The notes beneath the pieces were generated by a model. The model was not told the origin of the DNA. It ran no database searches and saw nothing but the letters and a program-made list of their open reading frames with translations. Source: Bacteroidota bacterium (lineage in GTDB: Bacteria; Bacteroidota; Bacteroidia; B-17B0; Aurantibacillaceae). From it: a stretch of 64,000 nt of DNA. The position numbers were made by a program, and so were the translations under genes. Shown here piece after piece: positions 9,941 to 18,004 of the stretch (position 1 is the first letter of the stretch; each line of letters opens with the position of its first letter). The stretch covers positions 597,809 through 661,808 of the forward strand of contig JAFLBH010000001.1 of assembly GCA_017303905.1 (NCBI GenBank), in the 5' to 3' direction.

Positions 9941-11061
9941 TAAAAAGCAATAAAAGCATTAATAGATAAAAAGGAATAAGCATTGGCGCAATTCACAACG
10001 GTATAATCAATATTATTGCCGCTTTTCATTTTAATATCAATGAAGCCGAGTCCCGCGCCTTTTTGTCCGGGCTCTTGTTCTTTAACAATGGTTTCAGAAT
10101 ATAAATCTTCGAGTTGTGAATTGTTGAGCGAATTAACCAAATCAATTTTTTGTTTCAGCGCATTGACTTCCGAATTATTGATATAATTACCGGATGAGAT
10201 GCAACAACCTTTATCATTACTCGACACAATTAAAATCCCGTGCTTGCCAAGAGATTCTTTATTAGGGGTAGAAGCATGATTGCAAATATTCTGCAATAAC
10301 TCTACCATTACGTTCACCGTTTTTCTTTTAAAGGCCAGATCATCATTTTTACTTACGCTGCCTTCGGTCATGGTGAGGAGACTTTTTAAATTCTCGTGCG
10401 TAAATACACCCTGATAAATTAAATTGATTTTATGTTCCTTGGTAAAATCATGCAAACGCATAATATTATCCGGACTGTTATTTAATTCTGCCGTACTTTT
10501 TTCGGAATGAACTTTTGTGTTGAAGTAGAAAAAAGAAGAATTATCTTTTAGCTTGCGGAAATGATACAAAAGTTTATTTCCTGATTTACGCGCCATTTCA
10601 ATGAGACCTAAACCGGCGCCGCCTTTATCGGATAAACCCGTGTTTTCCAAAACATATTTAGAATATTCTTTCAAGCCATCCGGATCCAGCGAATTGATTT
10701 TCTCAATGCTGCTGCTTAATTCAGCCGTTTTAGAATCATCAATAATATTTCCGCTCGTTAGAGAGTATTCGCCGTTTTTATTAAGTACAACAAAAAAAGC
10801 GTGATTTTCTTCTGATTGTGTTAAGTCCTGATGGCGGGTAATGTTTTGTAAAGTTTCTACCATCACAAAATAAACCTTCTTTTGAGTTTTAGATGACTCC
10901 CCAGTAAGGTTCATGTTGGTTTCGGAAAGGGAAAGAATTTTATCCGTCAAATTCGGATTAAAAATGCCTTTGTAGACATAACTTAAGTTATAATCTTCCA
11001 ACTCCTTAAACAAAATAAAGAGCTGTTCGCCGCTTATGCAGTATGTGGCCGTAGAAAGCAC
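9940..11061 (-). CDS. Tandem SiaB-type histidine-kinase-fold protein kinase (DUF6272, duplicated)
   Basis: The 373-residue protein has two copies of a GHKL-like SiaB domain. Copy one has the N-box ETLQNITRH at 69-77 and glycine box KGGAGLGLIE at 146-155. Copy two has ELLQNICNH at 254-262 and KGAGLGFID at 334-342. SiaB family kinases usually have one such domain of about 185 residues. It should phosphorylate the SiaC-like protein encoded directly after it. The start is GTG at 11061. An ATG two bases upstream is in another frame and soon stops, and no better in-frame start is seen. Confidence 0.82.
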   Translation of the reverse strand: MLSTATYCISGEQLFILFKELEDYNLSYVYKGIFNPNLTDKILSLSETNMNLTGESSKTQKKVYFVMVETLQNITRHQDLTQSEENHAFFVVLNKNGEYSLTSGNIIDDSKTAELSSSIEKINSLDPDGLKEYSKYVLENTGLSDKGGAGLGLIEMARKSGNKLLYHFRKLKDNSSFFYFNTKVHSEKSTAELNNSPDNIMRLHDFTKEHKINLIYQGVFTHENLKSLLTMTEGSVSKNDDLAFKRKTVNVMVELLQNICNHASTPNKESLGKHGILIVSSNDKGCCISSGNYINNSEVNALKQKIDLVNSLNNSQLEDLYSETIVKEQEPGQKGAGLGFIDIKMKSGNNIDYTVVNCANAYSFLSINAFIAF

Positions 11062-11100
11062 ATACTAATATAAGTATTTTTGATATATTCCAAAACCCCA

Positions 11101-11127
11101 CCCCTATAGACTTTTTGCCTATAGGGG
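11101..11127 (-). terminator. Stem-loop, probable terminator of the PadR operon
   Basis: A perfect 9-bp stem, CCCCTATAG (11101-11109) with CTATAGGGG (11119-11127), lies just after the stop of the 382-residue gene. The T tract is short in either direction, so strength is uncertain. Confidence 0.5.
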
Positions 11128-11135
11128 TTTAGGTC

Positions 11136-12284
11136 TTATCTAGTACCTAGCATGGCTAAAGTAGCCTGGGTTTGCAGATTGGTAATGAAACAAGTTAGAT
11201 CTTTTACATGGGGCTGAGCTTGCAATGCAGCATCAATTTCAGCGGCACGACCGGATACAGGCTCATTCATTTGTTCGTAGGTGTAGATTTTACTGTTTAG
11301 TTTCGATTCAAAATTCACCACAGCCTCAATGAAATTTGCTTTTTCAGGAAAGGCATTAAATTGAACCGGTGTTAGAACAGTAGGAGTGATTTGCTCATCA
11401 TTTTTAAGATAAGTTTGAAAATCAACACCCGCAATTCCGTTAATAATGGCATCCTTTAATTTATCTGCACTTTGCATAAAGGCATGATAAGATTCCATAT
11501 TCTCTTGATGGAGAGAATCAGGCTTAACCAACATTTTCATGGTGTTTAAAGTCTGATTTTCGTTACGCATGTAATTAACGGTTGCTTTGCTTAGCGTTAA
11601 ACTTGGCGACGCTTTCGGAAGCACCATGGATAAACCGGTACCTGTTAAAATCAGCACAGAGGTAACAATGGTGTTTACTTTTGTTTCAGGGTTTTTAATG
11701 CCGCTGATGAAGTAAAGCGGAAGAAACACCAATAGAACAATACTTAAAGTAACCGATAAGAGAATGCCGGCATAAGGCCAATGCATAATTTTGAAGAGAG
11801 AGGTGATGCCAACCATAGTAGCGGCAATGGAACCGGTAGCTAAAATGAGTTTATCTCTCGTGTTTTGTTTTTCCTTTATTTTTAAAGTGAACATAAAAGG
11901 AAGGAAAATTAAACTCATGGATACAATACCCAGTAACATTAAAAAGTTTGCTCCGGGCCAGTGCATTACTTTAAATGAAGCGCCGACAAGTGTAGCAAAT
12001 GCGCCAAACAAGCCGCTGTAGATCATTATTTTTTTCATGGTGTAATAGTGTTTAAAGATTAATAAATTGATGGTTTCTTCTTCTATCTCCCAGAGTTCGC
12101 TCTTGCAAAATTTGGGAATGGTTTGTTTATAGAAGTCCTCAAAGTCTCCATCATGACTGAGGTTTTGTTCAATGATGCAACAAACATGATCCAGGAGGTT
12201 TAACTGCAGGTCCTCCATCTCAATGCCACGACGTCTTATGTCATCGAGAATAAAATCTATTTGTTTATCACTGATGTGGTACAT
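11136..12284 (-). CDS. PadR-operon membrane protein with duplicated N-terminal module
   Basis: This 382-residue protein has three parts. Residues 1-85 form a soluble helical module with GIEMEDLQLNLLDH, a Cys-Cys pair and SELWEIEEET. About four membrane helices follow, with two FK(V/I)MHWP motifs (VMHWPGA, IMHWPYA) resembling the MHWPG turns of GldL-like proteins. The C-terminal soluble half has no recognised motif. The first module is clearly homologous to that of the 288-residue protein in the same operon. By analogy with helical modules encoded beside PadR regulators in other phyla (DUF1700/HAAS type), it may sense a membrane signal. That is inference. Last gene of a padR operon. Confidence 0.6.
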   Translation of the reverse strand: MYHISDKQIDFILDDIRRRGIEMEDLQLNLLDHVCCIIEQNLSHDGDFEDFYKQTIPKFCKSELWEIEEETINLLIFKHYYTMKKIMIYSGLFGAFATLVGASFKVMHWPGANFLMLLGIVSMSLIFLPFMFTLKIKEKQNTRDKLILATGSIAATMVGITSLFKIMHWPYAGILLSVTLSIVLLVFLPLYFISGIKNPETKVNTIVTSVLILTGTGLSMVLPKASPSLTLSKATVNYMRNENQTLNTMKMLVKPDSLHQENMESYHAFMQSADKLKDAIINGIAGVDFQTYLKNDEQITPTVLTPVQFNAFPEKANFIEAVVNFESKLNSKIYTYEQMNEPVSGRAAEIDAALQAQPHVKDLTCFITNLQTQATLAMLGTR

Positions 12285-12290
12285 TTAATA

Positions 12291-12911
12291 TTATTTAAGT
12301 TCGCTAAGTGCTTTTTTTATTGCTTTACAACTTTCTTTATCCCTTAAGGAATCTTCTGGGGCTGTTTTGCCAACGATTCCTAAAGTATCAAAAAAGACTA
12401 TTTTACTGCTATCTGTTTTCATAATCACGCTCAAAGGGTATTTTGGATACCAAAAACGACTGTATTTAAAATTCAACTCCTGATTAATGGCAAGAATAAA
12501 ATCTTCAGAATTGAAAACGTATAGAAAATTTCTAGTTGATGCCGAATCATCCTTTAATACTTTTTTCGAACGAGTTTCCTTTTCATCATTTACTAAAACA
12601 TAACCTAATTGAGAGTTTAACGGCATTATTAAAGTGTCGTATATCAGTAGAGGTTTTGTTGACCAATAATGGTGAGTTGACCAGAAATGAAAGAACAGGT
12701 ATTTTTTGGACTTTAGTTCAGGAAATTGGATATATAAAGAGTCTAAAAATTTCTTTTTTGCTATGGGCGCGTTAACGATTTTCTGCGTTTTACTTGGGTA
12801 ATAAGTAATTGTTTCCTTTTTCCTTTGGAAATATGCAAATATCTGTATGCCTACAAAAATTAAATTAAGCATAAGGGAAACTAAAAGGGCTATTTTAAAC
12901 GAGCGCTTCAT
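12291..12911 (-). CDS. Hypothetical membrane-anchored protein of the PadR operon
   Basis: The family is not recognised. The 206-residue protein starts with one hydrophobic segment (about residues 7-27, after MKRSFK), which is probably an uncleaved anchor. A soluble domain of about 175 residues follows, rich in aromatic and basic residues (SLYIQFPELKSKKYLFFHFW, FYRFWYP-like runs). The order of strands and a SSKIVFFDTLGIVG end recall a thioredoxin-like fold without a CxxC motif. It lies between two related membrane proteins with gaps of 2 and 6 bases, so it is co-transcribed with padR. Confidence 0.55.
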   Translation of the reverse strand: MKRSFKIALLVSLMLNLIFVGIQIFAYFQRKKETITYYPSKTQKIVNAPIAKKKFLDSLYIQFPELKSKKYLFFHFWSTHHYWSTKPLLIYDTLIMPLNSQLGYVLVNDEKETRSKKVLKDDSASTRNFLYVFNSEDFILAINQELNFKYSRFWYPKYPLSVIMKTDSSKIVFFDTLGIVGKTAPEDSLRDKESCKAIKKALSELK

Positions 12912-12913
12912 TT

Positions 12914-13780
12914 TTAATTAGGTAAAGTTTGTAGAAAGCGTGATAGGAAAATATGCTGATTTACGATGTGTTTACAATCAAAAACTACTTTGCCGGTTTT
13001 GTCAAGCACAAAATATCCTTGCGAAAAACCTTGTGGTGCTTTTTTGCTGTTCAAAAAGCCAGATAATAGTTTAGTTTGACCATCAACAAAAAGAACATTT
13101 TTAAAAAGTGATTTGTATTCAATTATAGTTTGATCCACGTATTCGTCTGAGCGTTTAAACGCAAAGATGTGTACTGTGTTTTTATTATAAATTCCGGCGA
13201 TTGAATCAAGTTGGCGTAATTTTCCTAAACGATATTCTTTATTTTGTTTAATTTCAGAAGAGTCACGGGGTTCTGGGGTGTACTTTCTTTCATATTCGGA
13301 CATTGGGTCACCAACAAATGAAATACATAAATAACTTTTTTCTAATGCTGAAGGATTCTTTTCTTTTAATTGCTCAGTAAGTACTTTAAATCCTTCATCC
13401 AACGTAACACTTTTCATCATTTCCCATTCCTTATTGTACTGCCAATTCTTGTAATAGTTATAACCGAATTTTGAAAGCACCAAAACATTGTATCCTAATG
13501 AGAGAACAAGTAATATGTATAAAAAGCGTTTCATTTTATAATAGTTTTTAAAATATAAAAGGCCTACTGTTTCTTCTTCTATTTCCCAGAGTTCTGATTT
13601 AAAAAATTGTTTTATGGTTTCGTTGTATTTTTCGTTAAAATCATCTGTTTCTTTAAGCTCTCTCTCCAGTATACAGCAAATATGATCCAGGAGGTTAAGT
13701 TGTAGGTCCTCCATCTCAATGCCACGTTTTTTAATGTCATCAAGTATAAATTCTATTTGCTCGTCAGAGACTCGGTACAT
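12914..13780 (-). CDS. PadR-operon membrane protein with shared N-terminal module and thioredoxin-like tail
   Basis: Residues 1-85 (with FILDDIKKRGIEMEDLQLNL, a DHxCC motif and SELWEIEEET) align with the N terminus of the 382-residue protein in the operon at roughly two thirds identity. One membrane helix follows at about 87-105. A C-terminal domain has VHIFAFKR, GYFVLDKTGKVVFDCKH and a helical end, which looks like a thioredoxin-like fold without CxxC. The start overlaps the padR stop (TAATG), so translation is probably coupled. Function is unknown. A role in transmitting a membrane or envelope signal to PadR is a guess from context. Confidence 0.6.
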   Translation of the reverse strand: MYRVSDEQIEFILDDIKKRGIEMEDLQLNLLDHICCILERELKETDDFNEKYNETIKQFFKSELWEIEEETVGLLYFKNYYKMKRFLYILLVLSLGYNVLVLSKFGYNYYKNWQYNKEWEMMKSVTLDEGFKVLTEQLKEKNPSALEKSYLCISFVGDPMSEYERKYTPEPRDSSEIKQNKEYRLGKLRQLDSIAGIYNKNTVHIFAFKRSDEYVDQTIIEYKSLFKNVLFVDGQTKLLSGFLNSKKAPQGFSQGYFVLDKTGKVVFDCKHIVNQHIFLSRFLQTLPN

Positions 13781-14118
13781 TAAGCTTGCTTGGGCTTTAT
13801 ATCAAGCAAAAATTTCATGGTATTCATAAAGTCGGCAAACTCACTTAATTTTTCTTTCGTTAATTTTTTGCCTTCCGGACTTAATGAATAATATTTTCTA
13901 ACGCGCTTACCAATAAATTCGGTTTCAGTAATTAAAATACCTTCTGCCTCTAATGCATGCAGAGTAGGGTAAAGCGCTCCTTCCGTAATTTGAATTTTAT
14001 CTTTGGTCATCTCTTTTACCATCTGTGTAATTTCATAACCATACATCTTCTTGTGCTCGGCCAACAGTTTTAAAACGATGGTCTTTAAGGTGCCTTTTAT
14101 TAATTCGGATGAATACAT
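13780..14118 (-). CDS. PadR family transcriptional regulator
   Basis: A 112-residue winged-helix protein of the short PadR type: LKTIVLKLLAEHKKMYGYEI at the start, ITEGALYPTLHALEAEGIL in the recognition region, and KRVRKYYSLSPEGKK in the wing. PadR proteins repress their own operons and respond to ligands or stress. It leads a four-gene operon. A perfect -7 element lies at 14149-14156, with an inverted repeat just upstream that may be its operator. Confidence 0.92.
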   Translation of the reverse strand: MYSSELIKGTLKTIVLKLLAEHKKMYGYEITQMVKEMTKDKIQITEGALYPTLHALEAEGILITETEFIGKRVRKYYSLSPEGKKLTKEKLSEFADFMNTMKFLLDIKPKQA

Positions 14119-14148
14119 GTTTTTCCTTTTATAATGTTTTACTTAAGA

Positions 14149-14189
14149 CAAAGATACATCTAAATCCAATACATAAGAAACCAATGTAT
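14149..14189 (-). promoter_or_regulatory. padR promoter and candidate PadR operator
   Basis: On the minus strand TATCTTTG (14149-14156) is a perfect -7 element, giving a start near 14144. The inverted repeat ATACAT (14169-14174) / ATGTAT (14184-14189), with a 9-base spacer, lies over the -33 region. PadR sites are usually ATGT/ACAT-type dyads, so autoregulation is likely. Confidence 0.5.
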
Positions 14190-14243
14190 ATGAATATTAT
14201 GTAATTTGCTGATTTAGAGGGAGTAAAATTTTAAAAGTGGAAT

Positions 14244-14371
14244 CACCCCCTCCCGCTTCGCGGAAGCGCACTCCCCCTCTCCCTTGGGAGAGGGCTGGGG
14301 TGAGGGTCTGCTTTAGTCACTACTAAAACCCCTCTGTCCTGCGGACATCTCCCCTTAGCAGGGGAGAATTT
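14244..14371. repeat. GC-rich intergenic repeat pair
   Basis: The 315-base gap between padR and nadD holds two GC-rich elements, 14244-14307 (with the hairpin CGCTTCGCGGAAGCG) and 14325-14371 (CCCCTCTGTCCTGCGGACATC, then TCCCCT and AGGGGA arms). The second is nearly the same as 21002-21050. Nothing coding is seen in this gap. Confidence 0.7.
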
Positions 14372-14433
14372 AGTCATGGTTCAATTTAGCCTTTATATTA
14401 ACGAATAGGCTCTCACCCTGCTAAAGAGTAAAC

Positions 14434-15009
14434 TTACTTCTTATATAAATTCATCTCGTCGATATACTGCCAGGCTTTTTCAGGTAAATAATGGCGCACA
14501 TCTTTTTTCTTTTTGATGGCATCGCGGATGAAGGTGGAGGAGATATCAATAAAAGGTGCCTGCGTGAGAACTACGTTAGGATGTTGTTCTAATTCACTTG
14601 ATTTAGCGCCAGGTCGCGGATACACATACAATTTATATTTCTTTAAAATCTCTTCGTAGTTTTTCCATTTATGGAAGTTCTCTAAATTATCCTGTCCGAT
14701 GATTAAACTAAATGTATGTTGAGGATATTTTTCTTTTAAATGCACTAAGGTATTTATTGTATAAGAAGGTTGAGGCAAATCGAATTCAATGGTGCTGCTT
14801 TTAAAACGCGCATCGTCTTCAATGGCTACGTTTACCATATACAAACGCTGATTCTGGTTGAGCAGACTAGCTTTTTCTTTTAACGGATTATGCGGAGAGA
14901 TAACAAACCACACTTGCTCCATATCGGTAAACTCCACCATGTAATTAGCTAAGGCCATGTGGCCAACATGAATGGGATTAAATGAACCGAAGAATAAACC
15001 TATGTGCAT
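14434..15009 (-). CDS. nadD: Nicotinate-nucleotide adenylyltransferase
   Basis: The 191-residue protein makes nicotinic acid adenine dinucleotide from ATP and nicotinate mononucleotide in NAD synthesis. GSFNPIHVGH at residues 8-17 is the nucleotidyltransferase (T/H)xGH motif. The C-terminal ISSTFIR motif binds ATP phosphates. SLIIGQDNLENFHKWKNYEE is the usual NadD active-site region. Length is normal for the family. It stands alone between two repeat-bearing gaps and reads in the same direction as ribE upstream. Confidence 0.95.
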   Translation of the reverse strand: MHIGLFFGSFNPIHVGHMALANYMVEFTDMEQVWFVISPHNPLKEKASLLNQNQRLYMVNVAIEDDARFKSSTIEFDLPQPSYTINTLVHLKEKYPQHTFSLIIGQDNLENFHKWKNYEEILKKYKLYVYPRPGAKSSELEQHPNVVLTQAPFIDISSTFIRDAIKKKKDVRHYLPEKAWQYIDEMNLYKK

Positions 15010-15036
15010 TTTGTTGTTTTTTATTTTGTCAGTTCG

Positions 15037-15168
15037 TCCCGATAGCTATCGGGAGTACTCGAGAACTATATTTAATTTCATTAGTGTCGTGTCTCGACTT
15101 CGCTCGACATGACACCGGCTTTGGTTCGACATGACACGGTGAGGGCCCCTGAGCCTGTCGAAGGGTCC
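15037..15168. repeat. Palindromic intergenic repeats
   Basis: The nadD-ribE gap holds a perfect 18-bp palindrome (TCCCGATAGCTATCGGGA, 15037-15054), a long hairpin with TCGACTTCGCTCGA at its tip (about 15084-15115), and a segment reading CCCCTGAGCCTGTCGAAGGG. Such short elements are common in intergenic DNA of this phylum. Confidence 0.6.
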
Positions 15169-15176
15169 ATTGTAAT

Positions 15177-15761
15177 TTACTTCCCTAACATCTTCGCGAT
15201 GTATTTTCCTACTATGTCAAATTCCAGATTCAATTTTGTGCCGCGTTCTATCGATTTAAAATTGGTGTGCTCAAATGTGTACGGAATAATATGAACCGAA
15301 AACATATTTGGCTTCGAATCCACCACCGTTAAACTTACACCGTTAATCGTAATACTTCCTTTCTCAACAGTAATATGTTTAGGGTTGCTTTCATACTCAA
15401 ACACAAATTCCCAGCTGCCATTTAAATTATTAACGCTAACACAAGTCGCGGTTGTATCCACATGCCCTTGTACAATATGTCCGTCAAATCTTCCGTTCGC
15501 CGGCATGCAGCGTTCTAAATTCACCACATCCCCAACTTTTAAACTTCCTAAATTGGTGCGCTTCAAAGTTTCGTCAATAGCGGTTACCGTATAACGATCG
15601 CCGCTTATTTTCACAACCGTAAGGCACACACCGTTATGCGCTACACTTTGATCGATTTTTAATTCGTGTGTGATAGAGGAAGAAAAAGTAAAATGCACAT
15701 TGCTGCCTTCTTTTTCAATGCTTTCTGTTTTTGCTAATGTTTCAATGATGCCTGTAAACAT
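15177..15761 (-). CDS. ribE: Riboflavin synthase alpha chain
   Basis: This 194-residue protein joins two 6,7-dimethyl-8-ribityllumazine molecules to make riboflavin. It starts with the family signature MFTGIIE and has two lumazine-binding repeats. The first has VAHNGVCLTVV and the second GSITINGVSLTVVD. MPANGRFDGHIVQGHVDTTA joins them. It begins one base after the stop of the TlpA-like gene, so it is probably the last gene of the DUF2167-TlpA-ribE operon. Confidence 0.96.
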   Translation of the reverse strand: MFTGIIETLAKTESIEKEGSNVHFTFSSSITHELKIDQSVAHNGVCLTVVKISGDRYTVTAIDETLKRTNLGSLKVGDVVNLERCMPANGRFDGHIVQGHVDTTATCVSVNNLNGSWEFVFEYESNPKHITVEKGSITINGVSLTVVDSKPNMFSVHIIPYTFEHTNFKSIERGTKLNLEFDIVGKYIAKMLGK

Positions 15762-15762
15762 T

Positions 15763-16998
15763 TTACTTTTTTAATAAGAGTTGTTCAACTAAATGTTCTG
15801 TTTTTTCTGTGTATTGTACATACGCTTTTCCTGTAGCCGGACCGCTGAATCCGGTGTAAATACTTTTTACTTCATGATTGCGGTCGAGTATAATAGTAGT
15901 TGGAAACGCGCTGATGTTGTTGAAGAAAGGCAAACTCTCCGCGGCTTTTGCTTTTCCTGTTAAACCTGTAATCAACACATCATAATCAACCATAAAGCGT
16001 TTTTTCAGACGTAAAACATTTTTCTTGGCTTTTTCAAAATCGTCGGTGCGTTCATAGGCTAAAGCAATAATTTCCAAACCGGAGTTTTGATATTTATGGT
16101 ACACTTTCGATAAGTAAGCCGTTTCATCCATGCAATTCGGACACCAGCTGCCCATCAACTGAATGATGATGACTTTGTTTTTATATTTTTCATCACTCAA
16201 ACTTACTTTTTTGCCGTCTGTATCCGGAAAGGTGAAATAAATTTTTTCTCCCGGTGTTTTTAAAACAGTAATCGACTCCGGATTTTTTAATTTGAATTGT
16301 TCATTGCGTTTCGCGACAAAATTTTCGGTACCGCTATTGCTGTAAAATACTTTTCCTTCCAAATCATTTACTTTTCCTGTTTTGTTGGCTGCGGTCATGA
16401 AAAACAAAAAAGCATGGGAACCATCAAAGCAGGAGAGCGACATGTTTGAATTTTGCACGGCTCCTTCCAAATAGCGATAGTCGCCGGTTTCAGTTAAGAA
16501 CGTGCCGGTTACTTTACTGCCACTTTGTTTAAATATACCAACCGCTTTATACGCATCAGAAGTGCCAGCGTTAAACGTGACTTCATAGCGACCGGTAAAA
16601 TCCACTTTAGGTTTGGCAGTGGTTACAAATCGTGTAGCGTTGTTATACACCGCTTCAAACTGAAGTACATTCTTTGTTTTTTTGGTATGATTAATCCAAA
16701 CACCGTTTAAAGAATCGTTTCGTAATGCTGTGCGGAACTCCGTATCAAACACCGGCATGTAAAAGTTAACAGAGTCGCCAAACACAGAAACTTCATCTAC
16801 CACAATTTTTTCGTCGGCATTGAGCACTTCAATAACGGGAGCGTTGTTAATGTATTTTACATTAAAGTTGAAAGGAAGAATGATTTCGTTTTTTGTTTCA
16901 CTTAATGTAAGTACACCGCGCCAAATGCCTTTTTTGAATGTTTGAGCATTTGAGCAAAATATGTAGAGCCAAAGGTATACTAAAAGTGCTTTACGCAT
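15763..16998 (-). CDS. TlpA-like thioredoxin-fold lipoprotein or secreted protein
   Basis: The 411-residue protein starts with a hydrophobic signal (LLVYLWLYIFCSNAQ). The middle has strands rich in Asn and Phe, with no clear family. The C-terminal part is a TlpA/AhpC-like thioredoxin domain with IIIQLMGSWCPNCMDETAYL near residue 285, so the WCxxC active site is intact. It probably acts in the envelope as a disulfide reductase. Its start overlaps the stop of the upstream DUF2167 gene (TAATG). Confidence 0.85.
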   Translation of the reverse strand: MRKALLVYLWLYIFCSNAQTFKKGIWRGVLTLSETKNEIILPFNFNVKYINNAPVIEVLNADEKIVVDEVSVFGDSVNFYMPVFDTEFRTALRNDSLNGVWINHTKKTKNVLQFEAVYNNATRFVTTAKPKVDFTGRYEVTFNAGTSDAYKAVGIFKQSGSKVTGTFLTETGDYRYLEGAVQNSNMSLSCFDGSHAFLFFMTAANKTGKVNDLEGKVFYSNSGTENFVAKRNEQFKLKNPESITVLKTPGEKIYFTFPDTDGKKVSLSDEKYKNKVIIIQLMGSWCPNCMDETAYLSKVYHKYQNSGLEIIALAYERTDDFEKAKKNVLRLKKRFMVDYDVLITGLTGKAKAAESLPFFNNISAFPTTIILDRNHEVKSIYTGFSGPATGKAYVQYTEKTEHLVEQLLLKK

Positions 16999-17942
16999 TA
17001 TGAAGGGGTATTGGTAATGTCTGTAGGAGGATTTTTATCATTCTCTTCTTTTTTCTCGCCCCTGTTCTTTATCCATTTCCAAATTCCTGCGGCGGCAGCG
17101 GCGATGCCGATAAATATAAGTTTAGAATATTTTAATAATAGTGCAAAGAAACCAACTTTAGCTAAAACCTTTCCGGCTACTAAACCTCCAACTGTCCAAG
17201 CTGCAACTTGATCAATTTCCGGATTAAAATCCTTATATCTATTACCTTCTGTGAATTCAACCGATGATAATAAATAATTGATGACAGGCTTTACTTCAGG
17301 TAAAGAGTGTATACTTCCTACGGCGTTCATCGATAATACACCTTTTCTTCCTAAAGCGCGTACATCGTAGTTCAAAGTATTAATGGTAGACTCTCCAAAT
17401 TTTAATTCTTTAGCCCAATGTAGAACCTTGCGCTCCTTATCATAAAACGGAGCAGAGGCCCAACCAATTAATTCAATGCGTTCGTATCCGTTTTTTTCTC
17501 TTTCAGCACTATTCTCCAACGTTTCTTTTTTCATTGTCTCTAATAACTCGGCATAATCCATGTCTTCCGCATCATCATCTTCTACAAAACCCATTTCATC
17601 AAAGCTAATTGTAAAGGCCCATGAGTTTGAATCAAGCGGCGTGTATTTTTCCGGGAATAACATACCAATTATACCATCAGCGTTTGGATTACCCCATAAA
17701 TCAACTAATACAGTTTTAGATTGCTTTGCATCTAAAAACTTTAATCCTTTTGGTGTTTTGATTTTCGCCATACCACCGTCCAATAAAATTTCACCGGTTT
17801 GGTAAGTAAAACTTTTATTAATGGAATCATAATAGTTTTGCGTAGCCTGCATAAGAAGTGCTAAGGAGTCCTCCTTAATTTCCTGTGCGAAGCTTGCCAA
17901 GCTAAAAAATGCTATTAGTAAGGTGTAGGTTATTTTTTTCAT
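16998..17942 (-). CDS. DUF2167 membrane protein
   Basis: The 314-residue protein has a signal peptide (cut near SFAQ). A DUF2167 domain includes LLDGGMAKIKTPKGLKFLDA, VDLWGNPNADGIIGMLFPE and WAFTISFDEMGFV. A glycine/alanine-rich membrane helix lies near residue 270, followed by a charged tail (KNRGEKKEENDKNPP). The family is common in bacterial envelopes and its function is unknown. First gene of the operon with the TlpA-like gene and ribE. Confidence 0.82.
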   Translation of the reverse strand: MKKITYTLLIAFFSLASFAQEIKEDSLALLMQATQNYYDSINKSFTYQTGEILLDGGMAKIKTPKGLKFLDAKQSKTVLVDLWGNPNADGIIGMLFPEKYTPLDSNSWAFTISFDEMGFVEDDDAEDMDYAELLETMKKETLENSAEREKNGYERIELIGWASAPFYDKERKVLHWAKELKFGESTINTLNYDVRALGRKGVLSMNAVGSIHSLPEVKPVINYLLSSVEFTEGNRYKDFNPEIDQVAAWTVGGLVAGKVLAKVGFFALLLKYSKLIFIGIAAAAAGIWKWIKNRGEKKEENDKNPPTDITNTPS

Positions 17943-18004
17943 ATAGTAAATATAGATTATTTAGGCAAAGAACAAAAAATATTTATGCCATTTAGTAATA
18001 AAAA

